From Candidatus Manganitrophus sp. (GTDB lineage Bacteria; Nitrospirota; Nitrospiria; SBBL01; Manganitrophaceae): DNA of 64,000 bases. A program made the position numbers and the translations under genes. Positions 35,668 to 46,744 of the stretch are shown piece by piece. Within the stretch, counting starts at the first letter, position 1, and the number at the start of each line of letters is the position of its first letter. Location: NCBI GenBank assembly GCA_028865235.1, contig CP114561.1:3988001-4052000 (forward strand), read 5' to 3'. The notes beneath the pieces are model-generated. The model did no database searches and was not told the origin of the DNA. It saw only the letters and a list, made by a program, of their open reading frames with translations.

Positions 35668-37115
35668 GCCGGAATACCGCCGTGCGAAGCTACGATGAAG
35701 AAAGAGCCCAGCTTGGAAAGCAGGTGGTCAATCAATTTGCCATCTTGATCAAGACCTCCCAGATCCATGATGCGGGAAATGTGGCGCTGCAGCAGCCGGC
35801 CGAGAACTTCGGCAAAACGCTGGGCGATCTCTTCATCGATGATCCCGAGGTGGCGCTGAGCCTGGAGGGGGAAGCCCTCTTCCTCGGCGATATGAAATTA
35901 AAGCTCGACATCGACATCTTCACCAACTTCATGCTGGTGAATGAAGAGATGAAGAAGCGGAAGGTCGGAAGCATCGTCTTCTCGCGGGGGATTGGGGAGC
36001 GGGAGATTCGAAAGTTCTCTTCTCTGTTTGCTTCTCTCGACCCGCGCCTCCCCGAACCGTTCGAGCGGCTGGAGAAGGAGCTGGAAAATGCCGGCCTGAC
36101 CAATCCGCAGATCTTATTCTTGGAGGAGAAGAAAGAAAAGGAAGAGGTTGCGCAGGCCACCGAGGATAATGAAAAGGATCTGGCGAAGAAGACCTATTTC
36201 AATACCGTGACGGCGGTCGGCGAGGTAATGGAGAGTGTGAAGCTCCGCCAGGCGGTGAGCCTGAAGCGGGCCAAGCGGATCGTTCAATCGATGGTCGATC
36301 TGATCATGCAGGAAGATTCGACCCTTCTTGGATTGACCAACCTGAGAAGCCACGACGAATACACCTACAATCATTCGGTCAACGTCTGCATTTTGGCCCT
36401 GGCGATCGGGCAGCGGCTCGGCTACAGCAAGAAGCGCCTTTGCGAGCTCGGCATGGCGGGGCTTTTCCACGATCTCGGCAAGTTCGGCATTCCGCTCGAT
36501 GTTTTGAACAAGCCGACCGACTTCACCGAAGAAGAGTGGAAGGTCATGCGCCGCCATCCGATTTTTTCGGTCAAAGAGCTGGTCCGCCTCAAGGGGGTCA
36601 ACGACATGGCGATCCGGGTGACGATCGGCGCCTTTGAGCATCATCTCAATTACGATCTCTCCGGGTACCCCAAGTTGGCGAAGAAGCGAAACTTAAGCCT
36701 CCTCGGCCGGATCATCTGCATTGTCGATTGTTACGACGCCCTGACCTCTTCCCGGGTCTACAACCGGGTTCCTTTTCCCCCCGATAAAGCGCTTCGGTTC
36801 ATGTTGAGCAAAAGCGGTAAGGCGTTTGATCCGATCTTGATGAAGCTCTTCGTCAATGCGATCGGCGTCTATCCGATCGGAACGCTGGTTCTGCTGAATA
36901 CCAAGGAGATCGGCGTGGTCTTCACCTCCAATCCGAACCCGGAGCGGGGGGACCGCCCCAAGGTAAAGCGGGTCATGGATGCCGAGGGGAATGAGGCGCA
37001 TGGAGAGCTGATCGATCTTTGCGAGCAAAACGAGAGCGGCCATTTTAAATATGAGATCGTCAATGCGATCGACGCCGGCAAATATAAAATCGATGTCGCC
37101 AAGTATTTCGTATGA
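35664..37115 (+). CDS. HD-GYP domain protein
   Basis: 483 aa from MSRNTAVRSYDEERAQ. The N-terminal ~200 residues are helical and unassigned. The C-terminal domain holds SHDEYTYNHSVNVCILA, GLFHDLGKFGIP (HD) and HHLNYDLSGYP (GYP). This is the catalytic set of cyclic-di-GMP phosphodiesterases, although the GYP surroundings are diverged (GYPKL rather than GYPxG). No receiver or membrane domain is present, so input may come from the HEAT-repeat partner with which it overlaps. Confidence 0.85.
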   Translation: MSRNTAVRSYDEERAQLGKQVVNQFAILIKTSQIHDAGNVALQQPAENFGKTLGDLFIDDPEVALSLEGEALFLGDMKLKLDIDIFTNFMLVNEEMKKRKVGSIVFSRGIGEREIRKFSSLFASLDPRLPEPFERLEKELENAGLTNPQILFLEEKKEKEEVAQATEDNEKDLAKKTYFNTVTAVGEVMESVKLRQAVSLKRAKRIVQSMVDLIMQEDSTLLGLTNLRSHDEYTYNHSVNVCILALAIGQRLGYSKKRLCELGMAGLFHDLGKFGIPLDVLNKPTDFTEEEWKVMRRHPIFSVKELVRLKGVNDMAIRVTIGAFEHHLNYDLSGYPKLAKKRNLSLLGRIICIVDCYDALTSSRVYNRVPFPPDKALRFMLSKSGKAFDPILMKLFVNAIGVYPIGTLVLLNTKEIGVVFTSNPNPERGDRPKVKRVMDAEGNEAHGELIDLCEQNESGHFKYEIVNAIDAGKYKIDVAKYFV

Positions 37116-37255
37116 TCTGTTTTCTGAGTTTTCCCTTAGTTCGGGTGTTTCCTCGCTTGACAATCCCTTCCGATGATTCTACGATTAGGCCATGTGGAAC
37201 GTGAACGGAAGCAAACCAGTTGAAAGCCGAGCGGAGTGTCGCACGGGGGTATTTT

Positions 37256-38980
37256 ATGAGGCAGACCGCCGCGGCAGAAGATCTTTCCTGGAAGGTGCCG
37301 GTCATTGACCGGAAGCGGCGCGGCGTCTCTCGGAGCGGCTTTCTCTCCACCCGATGACGGCCCGCCTGCTCGTCCAACGGGGGTCGGGCCGTCGTCCGTA
37401 AAGGGGTTTTTGGACCCTTCCACCGAACTTCTCAACGATCCCTTCCTGTTCCGGGAGATGAAACGGGCGACCGCGCGAATCCTTCAGGCGATCGAAAGAA
37501 ATGAGAAGATTTTGATCTACGGCGATTATGATGTGGACGGGATGACGGGGACCGCCCTTTTGGTGGAAACCTTCCGGCTGCTCGGTTATCCTGTCGATGT
37601 TTACATTCCGGATCGATTCGAGGAGGGGTATGGCTTGCATCTACCCCCTCCGGCGGGCACGGGAGGCCGAAACCGCGCTGGTGATTACGGTCGATTGCGG
37701 CACGACTTCCCACGCGGAGATTAAAGAGGCGGCCTCCTTCGGAATCGACATCATCATTGTCGATCATCATCAGCTTGCGGGAGGAGCTCCCCCCGCCGTT
37801 GCGTTTTTGAACCCGGAGGGACCTCAGGGGACCGCTTACCCTTTCCGGGGCCTTTCTTCCGTCGGTGTCGCCTTCAAATTGGCGGAGGCGCTCTTTAAAG
37901 CGTCGGGGCTCTCCCCGTTGCGGCTCCGCCCGCTTCTTGATCTGGTTGCGTTGGGGACCGTCGCCGATGTGGCGCCACTGACCGAAGAGAATCGTTTCTT
38001 CGTCAGCGAGGGTCTTCGCGTGGTCCGGGAGGGGAGCCGGCCGGGAATCGCGGCACTGCTTGAGATCGCCGGGGAAGACCGGGCCTCCGCGAACGAGCAG
38101 ACCCTCGGTTATTGTCTCGCCCCGCGGCTGAATGCCGCGGGCCGTCTTTACCACGCGCGAGAGGCGATCGTCCTCTTGACGGCCACCGCCCGGGAGGAAG
38201 CGCTCCCTCTGGCAGAGCGATTGGAGGCGTATAATCGGGAGCGCCGGCAGATTCAGATGCGGATGTGGGAAGAGGCGGAGCGACAGGTGTCGGAGATGAG
38301 AGATGCGGATCGCCTTCCGCTCTTCGTCCTCGCTTCGGAAGGGTGGCATCCGGGGGTCGTCGGGATCATCGCATCGCGCCTTGTGGAACGATATCGCCGT
38401 CCGGCGATCGTCATCGCCCTCTCGCCGGAAGGGATCGGGAGAGGATCGGGCCGATCGGTCGAAGGGATCGACCTCCACCGGTCGGTCTCGGTTTGCCGCG
38501 CTCTGCTTGAGAAATTCGGCGGCCATGCCGGAGCGGTCGGCCTGACGATTCGGGCCGATCGCGTCGATCTCTTCGAGAGGGGCTGGTGAATGTTTTCTCG
38601 GAAATTCCCTCGGTCGAAACATCCGAAACGCTTTGGATCGACGCCGAGATCAAGCTGGAAGAGGTGACCTTCGATTTCATTCACGCGATCGCGCCGTTGG
38701 CCCCGTTCGGACCGGCCCATCCGGAGCCGGTCTTCTTGGCGCGGAATATATTATTGATCGGGTTGCGGGGGAGCTTGGTCGGTTGGTTCGCTTTAAGGTT
38801 CGGGATGTAAAGGGATGGACGTTCCAGGTCGTTGCGCCGGACGGAATGAATCTTCCTTGGAACGATTTTGAGGAGGGAACGGCCGTCGATCTCGCCTTTA
38901 CCCCGGAAGTGTGGAGCTGGCAGGGGGAGCCGCGGATTTTTCTCAGATTAAAAGGAATTCGGAGGAGGGGGGGCGATTGA
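37256..38980 (+). CDS. recJ: Single-stranded-DNA exonuclease RecJ, multiple frameshifts
   Basis: About 575 aa when assembled. RecJ degrades single-stranded DNA 5' to 3' in repair and recombination, using manganese or magnesium. The DHH-family motifs are in order: LIYGDYDVDGMTG, VITVDCGTT, IIIVDHHQ, LVALGTVADVAP, and LAPRLNAAGRLY. The C-terminal OB-like part ends VWSWQGEPRIFLRLKGI. Frame breaks occur near 37310, 37385, 37645, 38583 and 38755. The start MRQTAAAEDLSWKVP is chosen because it aligns with the usual N-terminal linker. It is followed closely by the spoT-type gene. Confidence 0.88.
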
Positions 38981-38998
38981 AGTGCCCCCGGAAGAGCG

Positions 38999-41174
38999 AT
39001 GCTGAATCGACTGATCTTTAAAGAACGCCCGGCAAAGAAGCGGACGCTGGAAGATATCGTGGGGCAGATCCACGCCTATGCGCCGCAGGCCGATGTGTCC
39101 CTTTGAGGAAGGCTTACTCTTTTCAGAGAAGGCGCATGCCGGACAGCTCCGCCAGTCGGGGGAGCCGTTCCTTCAGCATCCGCTTGAAGTCGCCAACATT
39201 TTAACCGAGCTGAAGCTCGATGTTCCCTCCATCGTCGCCGGGCTGCTGCACGATGTGGTGGAGGACACCCTCCACACAAAGGAGGAGCTGAAGCGGGAGT
39301 TCGGGGAAGATATCGCCGCCTTGGTCGACGGCGTGACCAAAATCGGAAAGATCGAGTTCCGGAGCGTTCAGGAAAAACAGGCCGAGAATTTCAGGAAAAT
39401 GATCGTCTCGATGGCGGAGGATATCCGGGTCATCCTGATCAAACTGGCCGACCGCCTCCACAATATGCGAACCCTCGATGCGCTGGCCGAAGAAAAACGG
39501 GAGCGGATCGCCCAAGAGACGCTCGAGATCTATGCTCCGCTGGCGAATCGGCTCGGGATCGGCTGGATCAAGTCGGAGCTGGAAGATCTCTGTCTTCGAT
39601 ATTTGAAGCCCGACATTTATCTCTCGCTCGTCAAAAAGGTGAAGACCGGCCGTGAAGAGCGGGAAAAATATATGGAGTCGGTCGTTGAGACGGTTCAGAA
39701 AGAGCTGGCGGAAAACCGCTTCACCTGCAAAGTCACCGGACGGTACAAACATCTCTTCGGAATTTATCACAAGATGGAGAAGCGGGCGATCCCTTTCGAA
39801 GAGGTCTATGACCTCATGGGGATTCGAATCATCACCGACAACAAGATGAATTGTTATGCCATTCTCGGTCTCATCCACTCCCTCTGGCGGCCGGTGCCGG
39901 GGCGGTTTAAGGATTACATCGCCATCCCGAAGTCGAATCTCTATCAGTCGCTCCATACGACCGTCGTCGGACCTGAGGGGCGGCATGTCGAATTCCAGAT
40001 CCGGACGGAAGAGATGCATCGGATTGCGGAGGAAGGGATCGCCTCGCACTGGACTTACAAGGAGGGGGGGACGCTCAATCCGAAAGATGAACGGACCTTC
40101 GCCTGGCTTCGGCAGCTCGTCGAGTGGCAGCAGGAGCTCTCCGACACACGGCAGTTCATGGATTCGGTGAAAACCGATCTCTTCACCGATGTGGTCTATA
40201 TCTTCAGCCCGAAAGGAGATGTGAAAGAGCTGGTCAAGGGAGCGACCCCGATCGATTTCGCCTATGCCATCCACACGGAGGTCGGCAATCATTGCGTGGG
40301 GGCCAAGGTGAACGGAAAGATCGTCCCCCTCCGGTATCAGCTCAAAAGCGGCGATACGGTTGAAATCCTCACCTCGCCGACGCACGTGCCGAGCAAAGAC
40401 TGGCTGAAAATCGTCAAGACCTCCAAAGCCAAGGCGAAGATCAAGCACCTCATCAAAGAGGAAGAGCGGGCCCGGAGCCTCGATATCGGAAAAAAGATTC
40501 TGGAGCGGGAGCTTCGGAAGGAGAACCTCAGCCCGTCGGAGGTCCTCAAATCGGATCAGATCTTAACCGGCCTCAGGGAGCAGGGGATTCGGACGATCGA
40601 AGAGCTTTTCGTCGCGATCGGTTACGGGAAGGTGTCGGCGCAGCATGTGATCAAGCCCCTCCTGCCGGAGCCGCGGATGAAGGAAGGGCTCAAGGACAAG
40701 TTCATCAAAAAGGTCGGCCTCGCCAAAAGCGAGGTGAAGGTGAGCGGCTTAGATGATATCATGATCCACCTTTCCAAATGTTGCAATCCCGTTCCGGGAG
40801 ATCAGATCATCGGCTTCATCACGCGGGGACGGGGCCTTTCGATCCACACCGTCGACTGTCCGAACATTGACGAGCTCGATTACGACAAAGACCGGCTGGT
40901 CGAAGTGGATTGGGACAAGCGGGTCGCGGCGACCCATCCGGTCGATATCTCCGTGTTGACCCTCGACCGGCCCGGCCTTCTCGCCTCCGTCTCCGCCTCG
41001 ATCGCGGGTGCCGGCGCCAACATCAGCCAGGCCGAAATCATCACGACCGAGGACAAGAAAGCGACCCTCCACTTCGTCATCGACATCACCGACACCAAAC
41101 ATCTCGAAAAAGTCTTAAAAAGCATCGAGAAGGTAGAAGGGGTGCTGCAGGCGCGGCGGGTGAGAAAGGGGTAA
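38999..41174 (+). CDS. Bifunctional (p)ppGpp synthetase/hydrolase, 5' frameshift
   Basis: About 725 aa, RelA/SpoT (Rel) family. Order: HD hydrolase (HPLEVANIL, LLHDVVEDT, IKLADRLHNMRT), synthetase (YDLMGIRIITDN, YIAIPKSNLYQSLHTTVVG, IRTEEMHRIAEEGIASHW), TGS (VYIFSPKGDV), a zinc-finger-like CC region (LSKCCNPVPGD), and a C-terminal ACT domain. HD residues are intact, so hydrolysis is retained. The first ~35 residues (MLNRLIFKERPAKKRT...) are joined to the rest across one or two single-base errors near 39100-39115. It controls the stringent response. Confidence 0.92.
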
Positions 41175-41203
41175 CAACGTTAAACGCTGTTCGTTTAACG
41201 CCG

Positions 41204-43372
41204 TCATCTCCTCGTAACAACTTCCACCTTCGGCGACTTGTCGGTCACCTCGATCAAGGCGCCGGTTCTTCCCTCCCGGACGATAAAGTCGACCCGCTCG
41301 TTTCCGACCTGAAGATTTGTGATTTCCACCCATTTGAGCCAGGTCGGAAGGACCGGATCGGTGAAGTAGAGGCGTTGATTGAGCGCGTCGGCCGACAGGC
41401 CTAAAAAAGAGCTGAGGACGGAGAAGATCGATGCGGCCGACCAGGCTTGAGGGCTGCACGCGATCGGGTAAGGGGTCGGGCCGTGACCCATCGTCCTTGC
41501 AAAGCCGCAGAAGAGCTCCGGCAGCCGTCCGTTTTCGAGAAAAAAGGTCGATTCAAAGAGGCCGGTCGCAACCAGGCGAAGATGTTCATTCAGACCGTAC
41601 CGTTTGAATCCGGCCAGGATAATCGCGTTATCGTGCGGCCAGACCCCGCCGTTGTGATAACTCATCGGATTGTATCTCGGTTCCCCTTCCGCAACGGTCC
41701 GAATTCCCCATCCGCAAAACATGTCGGGACTGATAAGCCGGTCTGCGATCTTCCTCGCCTTCCGGTCGTCGATGAGCCCCGTCCAGAGGCAGTGGCCCGG
41801 ATTGGAGGTCACCACCTCGCACTTTTTCTTATCCTTGTCCAACGCCAGCGCATAGAACTGCTTCTCGTCGCTCCAAAAATCACGATCGAACCGCTCTCGC
41901 AATGCTTGGGCTTCGCTGATCAACTCCATCTGCAGGTTGATCTTCCCAAGCTGCGAGGCGATCGATCCGAGTCCGACCAGCGCCGCGTAAAGATACCCTT
42001 GCACTTCAACCAGCGCAATGGGTGAATCGGCGAATTTTCCGTCGGCGTGAAAGACCGAATCGTGTGAATCTTTCCACCCCTGCTGTTGGAGACCGATCGG
42101 CGACTCCCGGTGGTACTCGATATAGCCGTCTTGATCGAGATCGCCGTATTTTCGAATCCATTCCAGCGCCGCCAGGGCATTCGGCCAGAGCGATTCGACA
42201 AACGCGACGTCGCCGGTCCAAGAGAGGTACTGATGAAGCAAAATCAAAAAAAGCGGGGTTGAATCGACGCTTCCGTAATAGGGGATGAAGGGGATCTCCC
42301 GGAGATTGGCCATCTCTCCCTTCCGGTATTCGTGCATGATCTTCCCCGGCGTCTCATCCAGAAAGGGGTCTCTTTCTTTCCCCTGAAGTTTGGCGAGATA
42401 TTGCAGGGTTCCGCGGGCGATCTGCGGCTGAAAGGGGAGGATCTCCAGCGAGGTGATGATCCCGTCCCGGCCGAACGGGGCGACGAACCAGGGAATGCCG
42501 GCGTAAGGATAGGGACCATAGGGGGTCTCCGTCTCGAGCATCCGGATGTCGGAGAGGGATCGGCTGAGCAGCTGGTTGAATGATTCATTGCTCGTGACGA
42601 TCCGCGTTCGCTCCTGCTCCCACTTGATAATTCCTTTCCGGACCCGCGTGATCACCTGTGGGAAGTTCCATCGTTTGTTCCATCGACGTTCTCCGGTCAT
42701 CGCGGTCGCCGAGAGGTGGAGCTCCCACTCCTTTTGCGGCGGAAGCTGGATGAAAAAGGTCGCTTCCTCCCCGTTTGCCTCCTCCGGGAGAGGATCGAAC
42801 TTGAGGTGAAGACTTCGGAGAATGCGGTCGAGACCCGAATATTTGAATGAGACCGCCCCCCTTTGATACTCCGGCGGGAAGAGCTCGCCCCGTTTCGGCC
42901 GCTCGGTCCCGCGAATCTCGAAAACGTCCAAAAAGTCGGCGCCGTATTGGAGGCAGATCTTCAATTCGATCTGATGGGTGTGGAAATTCTTGAACTGAAG
43001 GGTCTGATAAAAGGTATTCCGATAGAGAAGGAGCCGCTTGCGGATAAAAACGGTGTTCCGGGGGATCACGAGATGACGGTCGATCGTGTAGTCGGGATTG
43101 GTCAGATCGACGAGAATCTCGCTGTCGTCGGAAGAGACCGTCGAGTAGAGGAAGAGGGGAAATTCCTCGTTGATCCGAAGTCCCAGCAGGTTGAGAAATC
43201 GTGTTCCCTCGAAATAAAATCCCAATTCGCCCTGAAAACGGCTTCTGAAATTCCCGAATTTATCGCAGACGATGAAGCCTTCGTCCTGTTTCAGGCTGAG
43301 CTTCCTGATTCCGGCCGCAACCGGAGAGGTTAAAATATAATAATCATCCCGGAGGGCGGTCTCGTCGTTCAT
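41204..43372 (-). CDS. Amylo-alpha-1,6-glucosidase (glycogen-debranching type)
   Basis: 722 aa from MNDETALRDDYYIL. AAGGAGA before the ATG at 43372 decides this start over a longer frame with 81 unrelated residues. The N-terminal beta domain (GDE_N_bis type: ILVDLTNPDYTIDRHLVI) is followed by an (alpha/alpha)6 barrel with PWFVAPFGRDGIITSLEIL, MHEYRKGEMANLREIPFIPYYGS.., GWKDSHDSVFHADG and YHNGGVWPHDNAIIL. It hydrolyses alpha-1,6 branches of a glycogen-like glucan. It is co-oriented with and 64 bases after a GT4 gene, suggesting storage-glucan or glycoside metabolism. Confidence 0.9.
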   Translation of the reverse strand: MNDETALRDDYYILTSPVAAGIRKLSLKQDEGFIVCDKFGNFRSRFQGELGFYFEGTRFLNLLGLRINEEFPLFLYSTVSSDDSEILVDLTNPDYTIDRHLVIPRNTVFIRKRLLLYRNTFYQTLQFKNFHTHQIELKICLQYGADFLDVFEIRGTERPKRGELFPPEYQRGAVSFKYSGLDRILRSLHLKFDPLPEEANGEEATFFIQLPPQKEWELHLSATAMTGERRWNKRWNFPQVITRVRKGIIKWEQERTRIVTSNESFNQLLSRSLSDIRMLETETPYGPYPYAGIPWFVAPFGRDGIITSLEILPFQPQIARGTLQYLAKLQGKERDPFLDETPGKIMHEYRKGEMANLREIPFIPYYGSVDSTPLFLILLHQYLSWTGDVAFVESLWPNALAALEWIRKYGDLDQDGYIEYHRESPIGLQQQGWKDSHDSVFHADGKFADSPIALVEVQGYLYAALVGLGSIASQLGKINLQMELISEAQALRERFDRDFWSDEKQFYALALDKDKKKCEVVTSNPGHCLWTGLIDDRKARKIADRLISPDMFCGWGIRTVAEGEPRYNPMSYHNGGVWPHDNAIILAGFKRYGLNEHLRLVATGLFESTFFLENGRLPELFCGFARTMGHGPTPYPIACSPQAWSAASIFSVLSSFLGLSADALNQRLYFTDPVLPTWLKWVEITNLQVGNERVDFIVREGRTGALIEVTDKSPKVEVVTRR

Positions 43373-43436
43373 GCTGTCTCCTTGAAAAAGGGTGCGATGG
43401 TGTGATCCCTTGATTCGTCCGGCGTCCGTCCGGAGG

Positions 43437-44501
43437 TCAGGCCGCTTCGGCCAGCTCGTCCGCCGACAGCGGCCTGTTCCAAAAGGCGACGACCTCTTCA
43501 TACGCCTGCTCGTAACGGCGGACCATCCTTTCGGCCGAGAAGGCGTCCTCGACATATTCTCTGCATCCTTTTCGGGAGATCTCGCCGATCCGCTCGACCG
43601 CGCGGGCCAAATCATCGACCTCGGAATGAATGAAGCCGGTGGTTCCGTGGACCAAGATTTCGTTCACAGAGCCGTAAGGCCGCGCGATCACCGGCGTGCC
43701 GCAGGCGAGCGATTCGATCATGACGAGGCCGAACGGTTCCGGCCAGTCGATCGGGAAGAGGAGCGCCAGCGCTTCGCCGAGGAAAACGGTTTTTTCCTCG
43801 TCGCCGATCTCTCCGAGATATTCGATCAAAGGAGGTTTGATCAGGGGTCGAATGACGGTGTCGAAATAATCACGATCTTGATCGCCGACCTTGGCGGCAA
43901 TTTTCAGGGGGATGCCGGTCTTCTGCGCGATGGCGATGGCGATATCGGCTCTTTTTTCCGGGGCAATCCTACCGAGAAAAGCAAGGTACTTCCCCGGTTC
44001 CGGGTAAAAGCGATACTGTTCCATCGGCAGGCCGTGATAAACGGTGTCGACCCAATTGGCGAAGGGAAAGGGGGCCCGTTGGCTGTCACTGATGGAGATC
44101 AGCGGGTGCGACTTATAATAACGGTGGATTCCCTGAAGTTCGGGCATATCGAGCCGGCCGTGCAGCGTCGTCACGGTCGGCGTTGCGCTCCTTTGGGCAA
44201 AAGGGAAGGTAAAGTAATCGGCGTGGGAATGGATCAAATCAAATTCTTTGGCATGATCGTAAACCGTCGAAAGTTGAAGAATATGGTCCGCGTAAGGATC
44301 TTTGACCTTGCTTAAGCGCAACGCTTCCGGGCAAACCGAGATGAGACGGGCACTGGTCTTCGAATCACCGCTGGCAAAGAGGGTTACGTCATGGCCGTTT
44401 CTGATCAGTCCTTCGGTCAATACCGAAACGACCCGTTCCGTTCCCCCATAAAGTTTGGGCGGAACACTTTCAAAGAGAGGAGCTATTTGTGCAATCTTCA
44501 T
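43437..44501 (-). CDS. Family 4 glycosyltransferase
   Basis: 354 aa, GT-B fold. The N-terminal acceptor domain is MKIAQIAPLFESVPPKLYGGTERVV. The donor domain has YLAFLGRIAPEKRADIAI and the nucleotide-sugar EX7E-type segment PEPFGLVMIESLACGTPVIA. A retaining mechanism is expected for GT4. It lies just upstream of the debranching enzyme in the same direction, so a role in making or trimming a glucan, or a glucosyl compatible solute, is plausible but not shown. Confidence 0.88.
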   Translation of the reverse strand: MKIAQIAPLFESVPPKLYGGTERVVSVLTEGLIRNGHDVTLFASGDSKTSARLISVCPEALRLSKVKDPYADHILQLSTVYDHAKEFDLIHSHADYFTFPFAQRSATPTVTTLHGRLDMPELQGIHRYYKSHPLISISDSQRAPFPFANWVDTVYHGLPMEQYRFYPEPGKYLAFLGRIAPEKRADIAIAIAQKTGIPLKIAAKVGDQDRDYFDTVIRPLIKPPLIEYLGEIGDEEKTVFLGEALALLFPIDWPEPFGLVMIESLACGTPVIARPYGSVNEILVHGTTGFIHSEVDDLARAVERIGEISRKGCREYVEDAFSAERMVRRYEQAYEEVVAFWNRPLSADELAEAA

Positions 44502-44784
44502 TCAGGACTCCATGTTTCCACTTACAAACGGGAGGGGGAGATGTAGGCAGATTATGAAGATAAACCTCGGAATAATTGGCATCTTATAAAAAGTAACATA
44601 AGGTTTTTCTGTCAGTCAATATAGGGGAAAAGGTCTTGGCTTGTGTTCTAATAAATAACGAGGAGGCCCTTTCGAATCTCCTCTCCGAAGAGGAAGAGAA
44701 TCGGCGCGGCCCGGTCCAAAACGGGGGTTGGGAAAGGGGCGGTATTTGAGAATGACGATAGAGGATGGGAAATGGGGATTTTTC
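44502..44784. other. Intergenic region between GT4 gene and nadE promoter
   Basis: A divergent, AT-rich spacer of about 280 bases (440 to the nadE start). I see no coding sequence. Bases from about 44640 to 44760 are GC-richer but hold no supported gene on either strand. Confidence 0.5.
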
Positions 44785-44813
44785 TTGACAAGATTTTGGC
44801 GATATGATAAAAC
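44785..44813 (+). promoter_or_regulatory. Promoter upstream of nadE
   Basis: TTGACA (44785-44790) is followed after 17 bases by TAAAAC (44808-44813), with TATGAT slightly upstream. The -35 is perfect and the -10 is four of six. The start would be near 44820, just before the hairpin region. Confidence 0.55.
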
Positions 44814-44840
44814 CCTACTCAATTCATTTTCGGAAATTTG

Positions 44841-44886
44841 GAAGACAATGGCGTCTTCTCCACGCGGAGAAGACGCCATTTTTTTT
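44841..44886 (+). terminator. Attenuator-like terminator in the nadE leader
   Basis: A perfect 15-bp stem (AATGGCGTCTTCTCC 44847-44861 with its complement 44866-44880) closes a 4-base loop and is followed by TTTTTT (44881-44886). GAAGAC at 44841-44846 can pair instead with GTCTTC at 44853-44858, which would open the stem. A second hairpin, CCTTGCAA/TTGCAAGG, follows at about 44900-44922. The layout lies between the promoter and nadE. Confidence 0.65.
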
Positions 44887-44941
44887 AGGACAATGTCGTC
44901 CTTGCAATCGACGGTTGCAAGGCGTTTTATTTTGGAGATCG

Positions 44942-46701
44942 ATGCGGACCCTTCGGCTGGCGCTGGCCCAGATCAACAGTACGGTGGGGGACCTTGCGGG
45001 AAACGTTCAAAAGATCTCGGAGGCGATCGAGCGGGCCAAAGAGAAGAGGGCCGATTTGATCGCTTTCCCGGAGCTGGCGATCTCCGGCTATCCCCCCGAG
45101 GATCTCCTCTTGAAACCCCAGTTTATCGAGGAAAATCTCCAGGCGTTGCAGAAGGTGGCGAAGCGATGCAAGGGGCTGACCGCGATTGTCGGCTTCGTTG
45201 ATCGGGAAGAAGATATCTACAACGCCGCCGCCGTCATCCACGACGGGGCGGTCCGGCTCGTTTACCACAAATGCCACCTTCCGAACTATGGCGTCTTCGA
45301 TGAAAATCGTTATTTCCAGGCGGGGAAAGAGGCGCCTGTTTTCACCTTGAATGGGATGACCCTCGGGGTGAATATCTGTGAAGATATCTGGTATCCGGAA
45401 GGGCCGACCTTTGCGCAAGCATTGGGCGGGGGGCCGAGGTGATTATCAACATCAATGCCTCTCCGTATCATGCGGGGAAAGGACTTTTCCGAGAAGAGAT
45501 GATCGCGACCCGCGCGCGGGACAATGCGGCGATCATTGCCTACGTCAATCTGGTTGGCGGGCAGGATGAGCTTGTATTCGACGGGGGAAGCTTTGTTGTG
45601 AATGAAAGCGGGGAAGTTTTGTCTAGGGCGAAGCAGTTCAGAGAATCGCTCATGATGATCGATCTGTCGGTCGACTCCGTTTTCCGTGCCAGGCTGCACG
45701 ATCCACGGCGCAGGACGGAGAAGCGGGAGCGTGTCTTCCCGGAGGTTCAGAAGATTGTCTTAGGTCATACGGAACGGAAGGGGAAGTTGAAGCCCCTTTT
45801 ACCTTCTCTGGAAGATCGTCTTTCGCGTCTCGATGAGATGTATAGCGCCCTGACGTTCGGCTTGGCCGATTATGTTCATAAGAACGGTTTCAAAAAAGGG
45901 GTGATCGGCCTTTCGGGAGGAATTGATTCGGCTCTGACGGCGGCGATCGCCGTCGATGCGCTCGGAAAAGAGAATGTCATCGGCGTGTTTATGCCCTCCC
46001 GGTACACCTCGCAGGAGAGCAAGGAGGAAGCCGAGATGTTGGCGCGAAATCTGGGAATCCGGTTGATCACCCTCCCGATCGAATCGCCCTTCGAGTCGTA
46101 TCTTTCGCTTCTCTCTCACGAATTCAAAAATTTTCCCGCCGACATCACCGAAGAGAACCTCCAGTCGCGGGTTCGCGGAAACCTGATGATGGCCCTCTCG
46201 AACAAATTCGGATGGCTGGTCCTCACGACCGGGAATAAAAGCGAGTTGAGCGTCGGGTATGCGACGTTGTACGGCGACATGGCCGGCGGTTTCGGCGTGA
46301 TCAAGGATGTCTGGAAAACGCTTGTGTATGAGTTGGCGACGGAAAGAAATAAAAAAGGGAAACCGGTGATCCCGGAGCGGACCTTCACCCGTCCTCCGAC
46401 CGCCGAGCTCCGCCCCAACCAGACCGATCAGGATTCTCTTCCTCCTTACGAGGTTCTCGATCCGATTTTAAAGGCCTATGTCGAGGAGGATAAATCCTAC
46501 GATGAAATCGTTGCGATGGGATTCGATCCGGCGGTCATCGCAAAGGTGATCGCTTTGGTCGATTTATCGGAGTTTAAGAGAAGACAGGCCCCTCCCGGGA
46601 TCAAGCTGACCCCGCGGGCCCTGGGCAAAGACCGACGGATGCCGATCACGAATCGGTATCGCAGTTTTTATCAGGCAAAGAAAAAACCAGATCAGAAATA
46701 A
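44942..46701 (+). CDS. nadE: Glutamine-dependent NAD+ synthetase, frameshift
   Basis: About 586 aa. It amidates nicotinic acid adenine dinucleotide to NAD+ using glutamine and ATP. The N-terminal carbon-nitrogen hydrolase domain has its triad: Glu in FPELAISGYPPEDLL, Lys in YHKCHLPNYG, Cys in NICEDIW. The synthetase domain has GLSGGIDSALTA and TGNKSELSVGYATLYGD. The frame is lost near 45433 in a GCGGGGGGCC run. The ATG at 44942 (MRTLRLALAQIN) is preferred over an in-frame ATG at 44804, which would code through the terminator hairpin. GGAGA precedes it. Confidence 0.92.
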
Positions 46702-46744
46702 AAGAAGATCATCAAATCATCGGAGAAGAGGGAAAGGAGAAGAC

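Noticed and set aside
44804..44941. 46-residue N-terminal extension of nadE
   Set aside because: It would encode the terminator hairpin and has no similarity to NAD synthetases. ATG 44942 has a GGAGA site and the family N-terminus.
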